NCBI GenBank assembly: GCA_949290445.1
Contig: CASERW010000003.1
Coordinates: forward strand, 1 to 64,000
Length of the DNA stretch: 64,000 bases
Source: Aeriscardovia aeriphila
Lineage (GTDB): Bacteria > Actinomycetota > Actinomycetes > Actinomycetales > Bifidobacteriaceae
Direction: 5' to 3'
Below are positions 8,436 to 15,135 of the stretch, piece by piece; the first letter of the stretch is position 1; each line of letters opens with the position of its first letter. The translations under genes were made by a program, and so were the position numbers. The notes under the pieces are model-generated. The model made no database searches. It was not told the origin of the DNA and was given only the letters and a program-made list of their open reading frames with translations.

Positions 8436-8464
8436 TTGCAATAACCCTGTATTCGCCGTACAAT
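8436..8464 (+). promoter_or_regulatory. Sigma-70-type promoter for the divergent lipoprotein transcript
   Basis: TTGCAA at 8436-8441 and TACAAT at 8459-8464 are separated by 17 bases, placing transcription start near 8471, upstream of the short frame at 8511 and the lipoprotein gene at 8600. Confidence 0.55.
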
Positions 8465-8510
8465 TGTGTTACTCACAATGTCGTGAGCCTGATTGAAGGA
8501 GATGATACCG

Positions 8511-8561
8511 ATGCGTATCTTCACAAAGCTATGGCGTCATTGCTCCAATGGATATTGCTAA
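8511..8561 (+). CDS. Possible 16-aa peptide gene (MRIFTKLWRHCSNGYC)
   Basis: A very short frame with a strong ribosome site (AAGGAGAT eight bases before ATG), lying between a good promoter and the lipoprotein gene. The peptide is basic with two Cys (MRIFTKLWRHCSNGYC). It could be a leader peptide setting expression of the lipoprotein gene, a signalling peptide, or chance. It lacks a leader box and is not a second lanthipeptide precursor. Confidence 0.3.
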   Translation: MRIFTKLWRHCSNGYC

Positions 8562-8599
8562 CTCGAATAACGTCACGTTGATAGAACATATCAAGTAGC

Positions 8600-9757
8600 A
8601 TGAAGCGTCTTACCTCTGTGATTATGGTTTTTCTGGCAGTGTTATCACTGCCTGGGTGCTCTCATAAAACGACAACACTGCCAGAAAATACCTTTTATTC
8701 TCTTGTGCAATCCGATATACTCACCGCCCGTGCACAAACCTATGCCTTCTCTGAAAACGGGAAACAGCTCGCTTCTGCAAACATCAAACTGCAAGATGGC
8801 GAATACTACGCACTTGATGAATCCAGAAATTACTACATTGCCGGAGCTCGAGCGAACGATAACCTTCTCACCATCCAGGGTAAACAAAGCAGCTTTCATC
8901 TCCTTGATAACCCACATTATTCGGGCTCAACAGCAATATGCTTTGAAAATGGGATTACTTATTCTTCAATGAATGGGAATATGGATGAGAAAGAAGGGTA
9001 CTTATCGCTTGTAGTAGCACGAGATACCTCGACAAAGAAAACCCTATACAAAACAGTCGTACCTCTTTTCGCTCATGATATGGATGTCATTGGCGATGAT
9101 CTTTATTTAGTGGGTGATAACCAAGGGCCAAATCACAATTCCGCTGTCATAACGATTGTGAACAAGCAAAATGGAACGATCATTTCAACGCAGACTTATC
9201 AACAGTTCTCTAGCTTCAGTTCACTCGTCACACTCGGCAATGCACTCTTCCTCCTGGGCCAATCTACGCTATCTTCTGCAAAGGAAATCTTCACTCTCCA
9301 AGATGGTGACATTTCCGAGCTTCCCCACCGCCAGAAGGGTGATGTTATTGACGGAGGGGATATTCTCAACATCTATCCTTGTGAAGGTAAGTTACTTGTA
9401 TTGAAAGCTAACGAGCTCTTACTCATGGACAAAACCGGAACCGTACTCTCCCGGTATGAGGATGAGAAAATGAGCGAAGGCTCGCATGATATCCAAATCG
9501 TTGATGGAACCATTTACGACATTAAAACTCCTTTCCCAGAATTTGATTATGACACCACAACGATCACCCAATTTGATTCTCAAACACTGAGAAAACACGG
9601 CCATGTGACGTTACACGTGAAACGCCTTCCCAACCAGATCGTTATCGTGAAGCCAGCGCTAGAAGAGAAAAAACGACAGCCGCATATGCGCGAAAATAGC
9701 TCCTCTCCCCCTCATCTTCTCCGCAAGCCAGTAGAATGGCAACTTCTTTATGAGTAG
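8600..9757 (+). CDS. Putative lipoprotein of the lanthipeptide island
   Basis: A 385-aa exported protein with a signal peptide and lipobox (VLSLPGCSHK, Cys20), so it should be lipid-anchored on the outer face of the membrane. The mature part has repeated short beta-strand blocks with Gly/Asp turns (such as DVIGDDLYLVGDN, LVTLGNALFLLGQ, EGKLLVLKANELLLM, IQIVDGTIYDI-like), suggestive of a beta-propeller. No family is recognised with certainty. It is transcribed divergently from the precursor operon behind the promoter at 8436 and ends 32 bases before khpA. Its own ribosome site is weak. A role as immunity lipoprotein or sensor for the lanthipeptide is an inference from position. Confidence 0.75.
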   Translation: MKRLTSVIMVFLAVLSLPGCSHKTTTLPENTFYSLVQSDILTARAQTYAFSENGKQLASANIKLQDGEYYALDESRNYYIAGARANDNLLTIQGKQSSFHLLDNPHYSGSTAICFENGITYSSMNGNMDEKEGYLSLVVARDTSTKKTLYKTVVPLFAHDMDVIGDDLYLVGDNQGPNHNSAVITIVNKQNGTIISTQTYQQFSSFSSLVTLGNALFLLGQSTLSSAKEIFTLQDGDISELPHRQKGDVIDGGDILNIYPCEGKLLVLKANELLLMDKTGTVLSRYEDEKMSEGSHDIQIVDGTIYDIKTPFPEFDYDTTTITQFDSQTLRKHGHVTLHVKRLPNQIVIVKPALEEKKRQPHMRENSSSPPHLLRKPVEWQLLYE

Positions 9758-9789
9758 AATGACAAGAGTTAGTGGGCGAAAGGATGAAC

Positions 9790-10032
9790 ATGCTAGCTGA
9801 AGCATTGAAGCACTTGATTAGCAATATTGTTGATTTCCCTGATGACGTGTCTGTTCGTGACATTGACACTTCTCGCGGCGAAATGCTGCGCGTGCGCGTC
9901 AACCCGGAGGATATTGGTCGCGTGATTGGCCGTGGTGGCCGCACTGCCACCGCATTGCGCACGGTTGTTGACGCTATTGCTGGTGAGCATGTGCGCGTTG
10001 ACATCATGGATAACCGTCGCTCCCGCCGTTGA
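9790..10032 (+). CDS. khpA: KH-domain RNA-binding protein KhpA
   Basis: Small RNA-binding protein of 80 aa, with the KH signature VIGRGGRTATALRTVV (GxxG loop GRGG). The start at 9790 gives the usual family length and has AAAGGA five bases before it; ATG 9784 and GTG 9772 are alternatives. It opens the conserved khpA-rimM-trmD cluster. In relatives rpsP normally stands directly in front of this gene; here the lipoprotein of the lanthipeptide island takes that place, 32 bases upstream. Confidence 0.92.
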   Translation: MLAEALKHLISNIVDFPDDVSVRDIDTSRGEMLRVRVNPEDIGRVIGRGGRTATALRTVVDAIAGEHVRVDIMDNRRSRR

Positions 10033-10106
10033 TACGGTAAGTTGCGCCCCACTCCCGATAGTCAACCCTCAGTACTCAACTCTTAGTACTCACAACAAAG
10101 GTGCAT

Positions 10107-10658
10107 ATGCCTCACAGCAATAACACTACTGATAATCTTCAGAACCTCGTTCGCGTGTGCGTAATAGGCCGAGCCCAAGGCTTGCACGGTGAAGTCAATG
10201 TTCTCTCTTACACCGACTCTCCTGACGAGCGTTTTGCCCGCGGCTCTGAGCTTATCGACGACAAGGGCCACGTGTACCGCGTCCGCGCAGCCCGCCAATT
10301 CAAGCGCCGCTGGATCCTCAAATTCGCAGGAGTGAGCGACCGTACCGCAGCAGAAGCGCTGAACGGCATCACCCTCTACGCCGAGCAAAGCTACGACAAC
10401 GAGAACGAAGAAGATGACGTGGATGAGGGAATCTACTATGAGGACCTCATCGGCATGCGCGCCCAACTGGAAGATGGCACTGACCTCGGCGAAGTGACAG
10501 ACGTTCAGGAGGCTCCAGCACAGTTGCTGCTCGTTCTCACTGAACCGCACGGCCACGAGTCTCTGGTGCCTTATGTTGAGGCGATTGTTCCCGATGTTGA
10601 CTTAGAAAACCGCGTGCTCACCCTCGACCCTCCTGCAGGCTTGTTGCAAGAACACTGA
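10107..10658 (+). CDS. rimM: 16S rRNA processing protein RimM
   Basis: Ribosome maturation factor that binds ribosomal protein S19 during 30S assembly. 183 aa. The N-terminal RimM beta-barrel has [20 protein letters not shown], and the C-terminal PRC-barrel has [15 protein letters not shown] and [12 protein letters not shown]. The start at 10107 has AAAGG five bases upstream. The extended, poorly conserved N-terminus ([12 protein letters not shown]) contains a copy of the GATTATCA motif (reverse, 10130-10137). A 56-base gap separates it from trmD. Confidence 0.95.
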   Translation: MPHSNNTTDNLQNLVRVCVIGRAQGLHGEVNVLSYTDSPDERFARGSELIDDKGHVYRVRAARQFKRRWILKFAGVSDRTAAEALNGITLYAEQSYDNENEEDDVDEGIYYEDLIGMRAQLEDGTDLGEVTDVQEAPAQLLLVLTEPHGHESLVPYVEAIVPDVDLENRVLTLDPPAGLLQEH

Positions 10659-10714
10659 CCGACTGTGGCGTAAAACCCTGCCGGCTCGTCGTCGCCCACA
10701 CATTCGAGATCATT

Positions 10715-11617
10715 ATGCTGCTTGATATTGTTTCCGTTTTCCCCGACTACTTCCAGATTCTCAACCTCTCGCTTCTGGGCAAGGCTCAGCAGGATGGTTT
10801 GGTTGAGGTGCACGCCCACAATTTGCGCGATTGGACTCATGACGTTCACCATTCTGTCGATGACACTCCTGTCGGCGGCGGGGCTGGAATGGTGATGAAA
10901 CCTGAAATTTGGGCTTCCTGTTTGGATGAGCTTTTGGGTATGCCTGCGCTCAGTTTAGATGCTTCTGCTCAGGCTATGGCGAACGCTACTGCTGACCTCG
11001 CGTCGTCTTTTTCTTCTGGCTACGCTCCAGATTATCAGTCCGCTTCTTCGCCCGCGGATGATGACAAGCCAGTGTTAATCTTCCCGGACCCTTCGGCTCC
11101 TCTGTTTACGCAGGAAGCCGCCCAGGAGCTTTCCCACCACCAGCATCTTGTGTTTGGGTGCGGCCGTTACGAGGGTATTGATGCTCGTGTGGGGCAATAT
11201 TATGCAGCTCAGGGAGTGGATGTTCGAGAGTATTCTCTGGGTGATTATGTTCTCAATGGTGGTGAGGTTGCCGTCTGCGTGATGATTGAGGCTATCACGC
11301 GCTTGATTCCTGGGTTTATGGGTAACCCTGATTCGATTGTGGATGAGTCGTATACGGGTGAGCCGCTGCTGGAGCATCGTCAGTTTACTCGTCCGACGAC
11401 ATGGCGAGGCTTATCCGTTCCTCCTGTTCTTACTTCGGGTGACCATGCGAAGGTTGATCGTTTTCGTCGTGATGAAAAGTTAGTGCGGACGAATGCTGTG
11501 CGCCCGGACCTTATCGAGAAGTTAGATACTCATTCTTTGGATAAAGCTGACCGTAAGCTTCTCATGAGCTTGGGGTGGGATGTGAGTGGAGATCACCCTC
11601 GGCGAGTGCGCAAGTAG
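10715..11617 (+). CDS. trmD: tRNA (guanine-N1-)-methyltransferase TrmD
   Basis: Makes m1G37 in tRNAs using S-adenosylmethionine. The trefoil-knot motifs are present: [16 protein letters not shown] near residues 49-64 and [10 protein letters not shown] near 147-156, then [11 protein letters not shown]. At 300 aa it is longer than the usual 240-260 because of a Ser/Ala-rich insertion at about residues 75-118 ([20 protein letters not shown] and following). This insertion contains one copy of the GATTATCAG motif at 11030. Third gene of the khpA-rimM-trmD group; no clear ribosome site, so translation may depend on coupling. Confidence 0.95.
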   Translation: MLLDIVSVFPDYFQILNLSLLGKAQQDGLVEVHAHNLRDWTHDVHHSVDDTPVGGGAGMVMKPEIWASCLDELLGMPALSLDASAQAMANATADLASSFSSGYAPDYQSASSPADDDKPVLIFPDPSAPLFTQEAAQELSHHQHLVFGCGRYEGIDARVGQYYAAQGVDVREYSLGDYVLNGGEVAVCVMIEAITRLIPGFMGNPDSIVDESYTGEPLLEHRQFTRPTTWRGLSVPPVLTSGDHAKVDRFRRDEKLVRTNAVRPDLIEKLDTHSLDKADRKLLMSLGWDVSGDHPRRVRK

Positions 11618-11725
11618 GCGAGCTCTCAGCTCAAATTCTTTAGCTGAAGGCGTGGCAATTTACCTACTCCCCCTGCGAACCTTAGAATGAAGGCGTAGGT
11701 TTGTGCCTCGTAGAAGGGAGAGAGA

Positions 11726-12130
11726 ATGGTCACACTCACTGAAGAAATGAAGGCCATGATCAAGGACAATCTTGGCTATGTTGCAACTGTTGATGAGAAC
11801 GGAAACCCAGATGTCGGCCCCAAGATGTCGTTGACGGTTCTCGATGATTCTCACATTATGTACTATGAGCGCACTGCTCGTCAGACTTTGGAAAACCTGC
11901 GCGCTAATGGCAAGCTCGTCATTGCCGTTGCTAACTTGGCAACGAAGAAGGGCTTCCGTTTCAAGGGCGATGTTGTTTTGCACAAGGACGATGACATTTA
12001 TGCAGATGCCATCAAGTTCGCTGATGAGCATGGTCTCAAGCATCCAGAGGTTGTTCCAGTGATGGAAGTCCGCCGCGTTGAGCTTCTCGACGCTGGTCCA
12101 AAGGCTGGCACCTTGCTCGTGGAAGGCTGA
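11726..12130 (+). CDS. FMN-binding split-barrel protein (pyridoxamine 5'-phosphate oxidase-like)
   Basis: 134-aa cytoplasmic protein with the fold of PNPOx-like flavin proteins: LGYVATVDENGNPDVGPK, then TARQTLENLRANGKLVIAV and the closing strand VMEVRRVELLD. GAAGGGAGAGAG precedes the start. A strong terminator follows and the stop codon is directly followed by a GAGATTATCAG motif (12131). The substrate cannot be predicted; likely a flavin-dependent reductase or a flavin/F420-binding protein. Confidence 0.85.
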   Translation: MVTLTEEMKAMIKDNLGYVATVDENGNPDVGPKMSLTVLDDSHIMYYERTARQTLENLRANGKLVIAVANLATKKGFRFKGDVVLHKDDDIYADAIKFADEHGLKHPEVVPVMEVRRVELLDAGPKAGTLLVEG

Positions 12131-12208
12131 GATTATCAGAATGCGATGAGGTGACAGTACTACTTTCCAGCGTTGCTTCACTCGCACGTATCCCGGTTTT
12201 CACGCTGG

Positions 12209-12245
12209 GGGGGGAGCTCCTATGAGGAGCTTCCCCCTTCTTTCT
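12209..12245 (+). terminator. Rho-independent terminator
   Basis: GGGGGAGCTCCT and AGGAGCTTCCCCC form a 13-bp stem (with one G-T pair) around a three-base loop, followed by TTCTTTCT. It ends the transcript of the split-barrel gene. Confidence 0.8.
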
Positions 12246-12307
12246 GTGCGAGTGCGCGATGATGCGCAATGAAAATCTGGAGAAATTCGAGGCGAAACTG
12301 AGGCTGC

Positions 12308-12682
12308 TCAGTACAGAGCAAGCCAGACAACGGTCGCAACGAGCAGAAGGAACGCAACCGTCGAGCTAACCTTTTTCACCTGCGAAAAGTCACCTGTTTG
12401 CCACGCCTTCTTGAGCCAGAAATAGAGGAAAGTTACCACGCAAGCGATCACCTCTGGCAAGACGACGATGATGAGTTTCGTAAAGCCCACACTGAAAATG
12501 GGAAGATAATTCGCGATGACAAAACCCACCAGCATGGGGATAACCCACAGCGCCTCAGTCAACCAAGAGCGAATCCTGCTTTTCTGGCCACTCTGGAGTT
12601 TTACCGGCGAGCCCAAGTGGATACCGGAGAGGATGAGAAATGGCATCAAAACTACATAGCACGCAATAGACAAGTAGTTCAT
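12308..12682 (-). CDS. Small membrane protein, paralogue of 14731-15135
   Basis: 124-aa protein with four hydrophobic segments. It aligns by eye with residues about 35-134 of the protein at 14731: YVVLMPFLILSGIHLGSP against YVALSPLFVAAGVYFGNP, and WVIPMLVGF against LLIPMLAGA. Its ATG overlaps the stop of the small upstream gene (ATGA), so the two appear to represent the N-terminal helix and the rest of a single ancestral protein, still translated together. Function unknown. Confidence 0.7.
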   Translation of the reverse strand: MNYLSIACYVVLMPFLILSGIHLGSPVKLQSGQKSRIRSWLTEALWVIPMLVGFVIANYLPIFSVGFTKLIIVVLPEVIACVVTFLYFWLKKAWQTGDFSQVKKVSSTVAFLLLVATVVWLALY

Positions 12683-12819
12683 AGTGATTCCTTACAAATA
12701 GAAGATCCTTCTGCAAATGCGGACTGAGGGAGGACGAGTGCACTCGTCACAATAAGGGCGCAAGCGGTCAACATGCTGAAAACATGATTGCGATTGCCGC
12801 CCGAGCGGGCGCTAGACAT
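12679..12819 (-). CDS. Small exported or membrane peptide, 46 aa, coupled to the next gene
   Basis: Begins MSSARSGGNRNHVFSM, then one hydrophobic segment (LTACALIVTSALVLP) and a signal-peptidase-like site QSAFA, ending EGSSICKESL. The first seven residues (MSSARSG) and 33 bases around the start (12799-12831) are identical, in inverted orientation, to the start of the gene at 14731. The stop overlaps the next ATG. It may be a genuine short exported peptide or the 5' part of a gene split by mutation. Confidence 0.6.
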   Translation of the reverse strand: MSSARSGGNRNHVFSMLTACALIVTSALVLPQSAFAEGSSICKESL

Positions 12820-12831
12820 CGAAGGTGCCTT
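12799..12831 (-). repeat. 33-bp inverted copy of the 14719-14751 sequence
   Basis: Exact reverse complement of 14719-14751, covering the ribosome-site region and first seven codons of two paralogous genes about 1.9 kb apart. The identity ends abruptly while the rest of the genes is diverged, which suggests recent gene conversion or an inverted duplication. Confidence 0.9.
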
Positions 12832-12893
12832 ATACGGCGTGCCGAGCATGGATCTATTGTCCCTCTATCCCAGAGGTCTTTGCGAACAAGAAA

Positions 12894-12921
12894 CAAAAAA
12901 GCCGCGGGTAACACCCGCGGC
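12894..12921 (-). terminator. Terminator of the nitroreductase gene
   Basis: GCCGCGGGT and ACCCGCGGC form a perfect 9-bp stem with a three-base loop; on the minus strand it is followed by TTTTTTG. Confidence 0.85.
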
Positions 12922-12988
12922 AATGCAAACAAAGATGCTTCTGCGTACTGATAATCTTGAGCAACAGAAGCCGGAGCTTATAGCAAGC

Positions 12989-13594
12989 TCACTTGAGAAC
13001 CTTGAAACGATCCTCCAAAGCGACGCTATCCTGCTTCTCGCCAGCAGGAGCCTTCACCTCGCCGAACACCATCTGGGAGACGAGCTGGCGGCCAGCTGGA
13101 ATGTCAAAGGCTGCAGCAACCTTCTCATCAATGAGTGGGTTGTAGTGCTGCAGGTTCACGCCCAAGCCAGCTTCTTCCAAAGCTGCCCACACGGCAATCT
13201 GGAGCATGCCGATGCCCTCGTCAGCCCACTGCGGGAAGTGATCTGCGTAGAGTGGGAAGTTCTTCTGCTGATCAGCAACGGTTGCAACATCAGAGAAGAA
13301 GAGAACGGTGCCGTGGCCTGCGGCGAAGCTGTCGAGCTTAGCGCCGGTCTTTGCCTTGGCTTCCTCATCGGGGAGCATGGCGAAGAGAGTTTCGCGAACG
13401 ATTTGCCACAGCTGCTGGTGCTTTTCGCCGAAGAGAACGACGGCGCTCTGAGTCTGTGCGTTGAATGCGGATGGGATTGCTTCGACGGCGTCCTTGACGA
13501 GCTGTGCAATCTCATCGTCGGAGACGGGGCTGCCAGAACCCAGTGCGTAAATAGAGCGACGATTCTTCAAAGCCTTGATTACTGCGGATTCCAT
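12989..13594 (-). CDS. Nitroreductase family protein
   Basis: FMN-dependent oxidoreductase of 201 aa, cytoplasmic. The N-terminal FMN-phosphate motif is RRSIYALG (residues 12-19); GIGMLQIAVWAALEEAGLG (near 128-146) is the helix typical of the family, followed by NPLIDEKVAAAFDIPAG. Length and layout fit the single-domain YdgI/YfhC-type nitroreductases. AAGGAG lies upstream of the ATG. It stands alone with its own terminator at 12894. The substrate (quinones, nitro compounds) cannot be told. Confidence 0.88.
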   Translation of the reverse strand: MESAVIKALKNRRSIYALGSGSPVSDDEIAQLVKDAVEAIPSAFNAQTQSAVVLFGEKHQQLWQIVRETLFAMLPDEEAKAKTGAKLDSFAAGHGTVLFFSDVATVADQQKNFPLYADHFPQWADEGIGMLQIAVWAALEEAGLGVNLQHYNPLIDEKVAAAFDIPAGRQLVSQMVFGEVKAPAGEKQDSVALEDRFKVLK

Positions 13595-13781
13595 AGTTCT
13601 CCTTCAATCACGTTTCTGGCGTTTTCGCGCCCCTCGGCCAGCTTATTTCCTCACTGCGTGAGGTGGGGCTGTCTGTTTCTGTTGGTCAGCTTAGTGGAGC
13701 TAGCTGAACAAAATCTGTATTTTCGCCTAACTCAGAAACTGAAAGTTTTCGGGAATAAATCTGAATAGAAAGAATCTGCAA

Positions 13782-14381
13782 TTACAGGCTTTCCGTTCTC
13801 ACGATGTAGTAGATCGTCGTTTCCCCATACTTCTTGCTCTGTTCGATACTCCAGCCTTGAGGAGGTGTGGGGATTGCTGTGCGAGAAGAACGCTCTGCCA
13901 CGATCTCGCATACGCGAGAAAGTTTCCCGCTCTTGTCCAGGTCGGCCATGAGTTGGTTAAACGCTTCGTCAGAGAAGGCATAAGGCGGGTCGAGGAACAC
14001 GAGATCCCACTGGTCAGAAGGCTCAGCTGGTGCCTCTAGGCGAGTCACAAACTTTTCCGCGCTCACACGTTCAACATTCACCTGCATGCGCGAAGAATCC
14101 CACGCCTTGAGCTTGCGAATACGGCGAACAGCATCACTGAGCAATGCATAAGCCTGAGGCGCGTTATCCACGAGAACCACCGAATGAGCGCCGCGCGAGA
14201 GCGCCTCAAAACCTAAAGCTCCCGTTCCAGCGAAAAGGTCGAGCACAGCCACGCCATCCAACATGTTCTCAGAAGCGAGGTGCGAGAAAATCCCCTCTTT
14301 GGCCCGATCCGTCGTCGGCCTCGTCCCCGCATGAGGAGCTTTCACCTCAAAACCTTTGAAAATGCCAGAAATTAGGCGCAT
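13782..14381 (-). CDS. rsmD: 16S rRNA (guanine(966)-N(2))-methyltransferase RsmD
   Basis: SAM-dependent methyltransferase of 199 aa acting on 16S rRNA in the 30S subunit. Sequence landmarks: MRLISGIFKG at the start, RPTTDRAKEGIFSHL, the SAM-binding LDLFAGTGALGFEALSRGA (residues about 46-64) and the catalytic DPPY in LVFLDPPYAF. The start at 14381 is preferred because GGAGG lies six bases before it; the ATG at 14387 abuts the site. Confidence 0.95.
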   Translation of the reverse strand: MRLISGIFKGFEVKAPHAGTRPTTDRAKEGIFSHLASENMLDGVAVLDLFAGTGALGFEALSRGAHSVVLVDNAPQAYALLSDAVRRIRKLKAWDSSRMQVNVERVSAEKFVTRLEAPAEPSDQWDLVFLDPPYAFSDEAFNQLMADLDKSGKLSRVCEIVAERSSRTAIPTPPQGWSIEQSKKYGETTIYYIVRTESL

Positions 14382-14730
14382 GCTCATCCTCCTTCAACCT
14401 TCTTTAGATTACCAGTACAGCCAATCCACATCGGCTGTTCGCTTGCCTCAGTCTGGGGTGGAGCAACCGGCTATTACTGACCCCGACTATGAAAGCGACT
14501 CCAGCTGGAGCGAGCAAGCCTTGCAACACGCCGTGTGGGGTGGGATACTAAAGTTTTCTGATAACAAACCTGCATTTCGTGAAATGTGAAGATGAGCTTT
14601 TCCGCCATTCATCCATTACGAATATATTTCTTCCACTTTTTTCTTCTCACCACTATGCACAGCGTCGTGTTTGCCGTATAGTTTTCCTCACTCCACTTGG
14701 AGCACACTTCTTTTGAGAAAGGCACCTTCG
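14382..14730. other. Intergenic region, no supported gene
   Basis: About 350 bases between the divergent rsmD and membrane-protein genes. A plus-strand frame (14380-14589) crosses part of it but has no ribosome site or recognisable domain. A GATTACCAG variant of the genome motif lies at 14407. The 3' end holds GAGAAAGGC before the 14731 start. Confidence 0.5.
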
Positions 14731-15135
14731 ATGTCTAGCGCCCGCTCGGGCAGCAAATACACTGTCATTCTTATTGTCACAGTCACTGTTGCCCTCATTC
14801 TGATGGTAGGAAGTTCACGTCTTAACTCTTTCACTACCTGGCTTTACGTGGCACTCTCTCCACTCTTCGTTGCTGCAGGAGTCTACTTTGGTAATCCTCA
14901 ACAACTGACTTCTCGCGCTTTCTACAGCAAGCTCAACAAACCAGTGCGCTTGCTCATCCCTATGCTTGCTGGCGCGATTCTGCTCTCCATGGGATTGTTG
15001 ATGAGGTATTTTCCTCTTCACCTCACCATCTCTCCAATGAACACTTTCATGCTTGTCTGGCCGCTTTACCTCTGGCCTTTCTTCATCTCGCTCAGCAAGA
15101 AGCTCGATGACAAATATAAGAAGACCACCGCTTAA
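14731..15135 (+). CDS. Small integral membrane protein, intact paralogue of 12308-12819
   Basis: 134 aa starting MSSARSGSKYTVILIV, with four hydrophobic segments (VTVTVALILMVG, LYVALSPLFVAAGVYF, LLIPMLAGAILLSMGLL, FMLVWPLYLWPFFI) and a basic C-terminus. The start at 14731 follows GAGAAAGGC and matches the start of its paralogue. Function unknown. The stop codon overlaps that of recG, which converges on it. Confidence 0.7.
   Translation: MSSARSGSKYTVILIVTVTVALILMVGSSRLNSFTTWLYVALSPLFVAAGVYFGNPQQLTSRAFYSKLNKPVRLLIPMLAGAILLSMGLLMRYFPLHLTISPMNTFMLVWPLYLWPFFISLSKKLDDKYKKTTA

Noticed and set aside
14380-14589. Plus-strand frame of about 70 codons between rsmD and the membrane-protein gene
   Set aside because: No ribosome site, starts inside the rsmD gene on the other strand, no recognisable domain.
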